From NCBI GenBank assembly GCA_003990705.1, contig AP018318.1:5567001-5631000 (forward strand): a stretch of DNA of 64,000 bases. Direction: 5' to 3'. Source of the DNA: Nostoc sp. HK-01 (lineage in GTDB: Bacteria; Cyanobacteriota; Cyanobacteriia; Cyanobacteriales; Nostocaceae). Positions 61,326-64,000 of this stretch are shown piece by piece. A model generated the notes under the pieces. The model did not search any database and was not told where the DNA came from. It saw only the letters and a program-made list of their open reading frames with translations. The stretch's first letter is position 1, and each line of letters begins with the position of its first letter. A program made the position numbers and the translations under genes.

Positions 61326-63083
61326 GTGCTGTATTTAGCAGAAGTACAAAAGCAGAAGGGCGGCTTACTTAGTGGTGGTTCTAAAACCGAACTGAAACTG
61401 CTCGCTTGTCAGCGAACCGACCAGAATTGGAGTACTGTGTCGGAAGAGGTGATCACTGCTGAAGAAGCCAGCAAATTAAATGACGGTGCATTAGTGTTAG
61501 TAGAACTGAATCCAAATCGCCAAGTGCAGCGGATTCAAGAAGCAGGACGGCCATTAGTCAACATCTTGCAAAATTTTTCTCGTCAGCTAGAAAAATTTAA
61601 ACTGAAGGAAGATGAAATTGATCAGTGGAAACAGTCACTAACATTTCAGGCGCAAGAAATGAATCGCCGAGAAATGGAAATGGAAGCACGCTTAGAACAG
61701 CTGCAACAAATGGAAGACGATTGTCAACGTCTGGATGAGCAAAAACAAGAAGTTGACTCATCCCGCGAGGAAATTGAAAAGTTGCAAGCGGAAATTGAGC
61801 GTAACCGCCAAGAATTAGAAGGTGCTTGGGAGCATTTGCGCGGTGAACAGCGGCGTTTAGAAGAGCGACAAGCAGAGGCACAACAAGGTAATGTTTTAGA
61901 TGAAGAGCAAAGTCGGGTGATGAGCGAGTTATTAAATCGCTTATCTAGTCGTGTTGCGCCAACGGAAACAGTCAGAGAACATTTGCATTTAGCTTTTGAA
62001 TTAATCGAACAGCAGCAAGCAACTTTAAATCCGCACTGGGAAAAGTTAGAGCAGCAAAAAACTTTAGCAACGCAACAACAAGAAGAAGTTGAGCGTCTTG
62101 CACAAAGTTTAGGCGATCGCCAAAATGAATGGCAACAAGCACATAATTTTATAGAGCAGCAAACTACTCAATTAAAAATTAATCAGGCAACTATTACTAG
62201 TAAGCAAGAATCTGCTCGACTAGTTAAAGAACAGTTGCAATATCAAGACGATTTATATCAAAAAATTAATTATTTATCTGCTAGTGCTGGTGATATTTCT
62301 GGACAGAAAGTTGATTTAGAAGCATTAGAAAAAATGCCTTTAGATGAACTCCAAAAAATAGTTCAAGACCTTATTAAAAAATTAGAAATAGACTCTAGCT
62401 TTGTCCAAGAACAAGAACAAGAACTGCAATATAAGCAAGCAGATATAGAAGAATTACAAAAAAAACTTAGTCAAGCTTCTGACCAAGATCATATCAATTT
62501 GGAAATGGAACTAGCGGATGAAAAAGACCATTATCAAATGCTCAACAAAACTTTAGAAGGTCAACGCCGTAGTTTGTTGCAGCGTGATAAGGCTCTGAAG
62601 CAACACCAAAATATATTGCTCCGAAGACAAGGACAACCTGTTCCCAATACCGAAGAAGAAAATACAGTTGATTTTGCCCCAATTTTGCTGCAAATTGATA
62701 GTCAGCGGCAACAACAATCTCAGGAACTACAAAAACTTGAACAAGACATTGAACAAATGCGGTCTGCGATTGATTTAGACCAAGGAATGATTGATAACCA
62801 AGCGCATGATTTAGAAAATAAGCAACAAGAAATCAAAACTCTAGAAGCAAATTTACAGTCTTTGCGAACAGCAACTGCTGAATGCTGGGTGCGCGTCAAT
62901 TTATATCAAGAAGCCTTACAACCAATTCAAGATTCTTTGGATAGTTTGCGACAAAAGTTACAAGGAATTAATGATTCTCTAGCGCAAGTGCAAGAAGTGG
63001 GTGATTATCAACTACAAACTATTAGCGAGATGCGTCAGACTCTGCAAAATTTGATATCTCAGCCAGAGTTAATAGCATCTTAG
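61326..63083 (+). CDS. hmpF: Pilus motility coiled-coil protein HmpF
   Basis: A 585-residue protein with a small N-terminal globular part (MLYLAEVQKQKGGLLSGGSK then ELKLLACQRTDQNWSTVSEE). An almost unbroken Gln/Glu/Leu coiled coil follows from about residue 75 to 570, with one Pro/charged break near 440 (GQPVPNTEEENTVDF). In Nostoc, HmpF localises to the cell poles with the type IV pili and is needed for gliding; the N-terminal block and its place beside hmpA identify it. It uses a GTG start supported by AAAGGAC. It is divergent from hmpA. Confidence 0.9.
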   Translation: MLYLAEVQKQKGGLLSGGSKTELKLLACQRTDQNWSTVSEEVITAEEASKLNDGALVLVELNPNRQVQRIQEAGRPLVNILQNFSRQLEKFKLKEDEIDQWKQSLTFQAQEMNRREMEMEARLEQLQQMEDDCQRLDEQKQEVDSSREEIEKLQAEIERNRQELEGAWEHLRGEQRRLEERQAEAQQGNVLDEEQSRVMSELLNRLSSRVAPTETVREHLHLAFELIEQQQATLNPHWEKLEQQKTLATQQQEEVERLAQSLGDRQNEWQQAHNFIEQQTTQLKINQATITSKQESARLVKEQLQYQDDLYQKINYLSASAGDISGQKVDLEALEKMPLDELQKIVQDLIKKLEIDSSFVQEQEQELQYKQADIEELQKKLSQASDQDHINLEMELADEKDHYQMLNKTLEGQRRSLLQRDKALKQHQNILLRRQGQPVPNTEEENTVDFAPILLQIDSQRQQQSQELQKLEQDIEQMRSAIDLDQGMIDNQAHDLENKQQEIKTLEANLQSLRTATAECWVRVNLYQEALQPIQDSLDSLRQKLQGINDSLAQVQEVGDYQLQTISEMRQTLQNLISQPELIAS

Positions 63084-63113
63084 AAGTATGAAGTGTGAAA
63101 AATATTTTAGACT

Positions 63114-64000
63114 TTATAATGACTTTTCCTTAATGATAATCCAGTTATCTTGAACTTGAGCGATCGCACCACCAGGAAAGGGATCAGTTTGTGAACGATT
63201 CGGGGCGATAATTAAGGCGGTTAATTTTTCAATATGTTCAAAATTAGGTGCGTCAGGCAAAATTTCTATTAATATCTGTCGCATCACACGGCGTTGTAAA
63301 GCTAATGGCGCTGGTTGTAATACCTGACGATTTAATTTTAGCTCATCCCCACTTCCTATCATCGCTTTTTCGCGTAAATGCTGGGCTGCTTGTTCCAAAT
63401 ACTCGACATCTGCTTGCAGGAGTTCTGCTGTTTGGGCTAAAGCTGATTCTACTTTGGGGTTAAAGTTTGTTTGTAAATAGGGAATTAATTCTTGGCGGAT
63501 GCGGTTGCGGGCGTACCTCACATTTTGATTGGTAGAATCTTCCCAAATAGGTAATTGAAAATCATGGCAAAATTGCCCTGTTTGTTGACGAGTAATTTCT
63601 AACAGTGGACGTATTACAATAACTTTTTCCGATAACGGACGTTGCCAAGTTAAAGCTTGTAAACCATCAGCACCAGTACCACGCATTAAATTGTAAAGCA
63701 GAGTTTCGGCGCGATCGCTGGCTGTGTGTCCAGTAACTATATATTGATAATTGTATTGTTGGGCGATCGCATTTAAAGCTTGATACCGCCAATTCCGCGC
63801 CGCAGCTTCACTATTTATGGGTTCTTTAGCAGTTTCTAAATAAAAATTTATACCCCAATTTTTAGCCAAATTTTCTACATGATGAGCATTATCCTGGGAA
63901 TCATCACGCCAGCAATGATCGCAATGAGCAATAGCTAAATACCATGACCATTTTGATTGTAAATCTAATAGTAATTTAATTAAGCATAGAGAATCTTGTC
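63114..64000 (-). CDS. tilS: tRNA(Ile)-lysidine synthase TilS, 5' end beyond the window
   Basis: The frame is open to the right edge, where it reads QDSLCLIKLLLDLQSKWSWYLAIAHCDHCW; the SGG of the PP-loop is just outside. Further blocks are the adenylation region YIVTGHTASDRAETLLYNLMRGTGADGLQAL and RQELIPYLQTNFNPKVESAL. This N-type ATPase makes lysidine at position 34 of the isoleucine tRNA that reads AUA, so it is essential. The apparent start at 63869 (TTG) is internal. The stop is at 63114. It is convergent with hmpF. Confidence 0.95.
   Translation of the reverse strand, partial: QDSLCLIKLLLDLQSKWSWYLAIAHCDHCWRDDSQDNAHHVENLAKNWGINFYLETAKEPINSEAAARNWRYQALNAIAQQYNYQYIVTGHTASDRAETLLYNLMRGTGADGLQALTWQRPLSEKVIVIRPLLEITRQQTGQFCHDFQLPIWEDSTNQNVRYARNRIRQELIPYLQTNFNPKVESALAQTAELLQADVEYLEQAAQHLREKAMIGSGDELKLNRQVLQPAPLALQRRVMRQILIEILPDAPNFEHIEKLTALIIAPNRSQTDPFPGGAIAQVQDNWIIIKEKSL

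Overview
This window looks like the chromosome of a filamentous, probably heterocyst-forming cyanobacterium (Nostoc/Anabaena-like, Nostocales). The octamer GCGATCGC (HIP1) recurs throughout. The genes include a CemA/PxcA-type protein, cyanobacterial NdhD, a PerR/FurC-like regulator, CHAT and NACHT ATPases, RTX and PEP-CTERM exoproteins, Uma2 nucleases, and a complete hormogonium/pilus chemotaxis cluster (hmpA-F). Small dispersed repeats of the Nostoc type are frequent. There is no phage region, rRNA, tRNA or CRISPR array that I can see.

Layout. 1-8.4 kb: 3' end of pxcA, an alpha/beta hydrolase, ndhD, a GNAT acetyltransferase, a 2-oxoglutarate oxygenase joined without a gap to an FAD oxidase, then a cytochrome P450 overlapping a small membrane protein gene. 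8.5-14.5 kb: a 1320-residue secreted endonuclease with Calx-beta, cadherin and RTX modules, and a haem peroxidase of the animal type whose distal histidine appears replaced. 15.3-19.3 kb: a divergent two-component pair and ilvD. 19.3-25.7 kb: a molybdate-binding-like protein behind two near-identical palindromes, a PEP-CTERM protein, a CARDB-subtilisin, an azoreductase with a third copy of the palindrome far upstream, and a Fur-family regulator. 25.8-34.8 kb: a NACHT-pentapeptide ATPase divergent from a DUF3685 pseudo-receiver protein, a decayed Rpn/DUF2887 nuclease, a phytol-kinase-like protein, an SDR, MiaE, a VOC protein and YlqD.

35.3-42.4 kb is the most rearranged part. An IS630-like element sits in the 3' end of a long-chain acyl-CoA/acyl-ACP synthetase gene; both halves and a 3-bp duplication can be read. 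Then come two small paralogous membrane ORFs, one with its start codon changed to ATA, then recQ, a 168-bp MITE and a 21-bp tandem array. 42.4-46.2 kb holds a two-gene putative conflict system: a small EACC1-like protein abutting a CHAT protease-STAND ATPase-TPR protein whose TPR DNA is seven near-identical 120-bp units. 46.3-50.2 kb has DUF427, Uma2, a prolyl oligopeptidase and a Uma2 remnant.

50.4-63.1 kb is the hmp chemotaxis-like cluster, read leftwards as PATAN-receiver (HmpA), CheY (HmpB), CheW (HmpC), methyl-accepting protein (HmpD) and hybrid CheA (HmpE), with the coiled-coil protein HmpF divergent. In Nostoc this system is required for hormogonium gliding by type IV pili. tilS runs off the right edge. 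Family assignments come from motifs and recalled family features, not from a database search.
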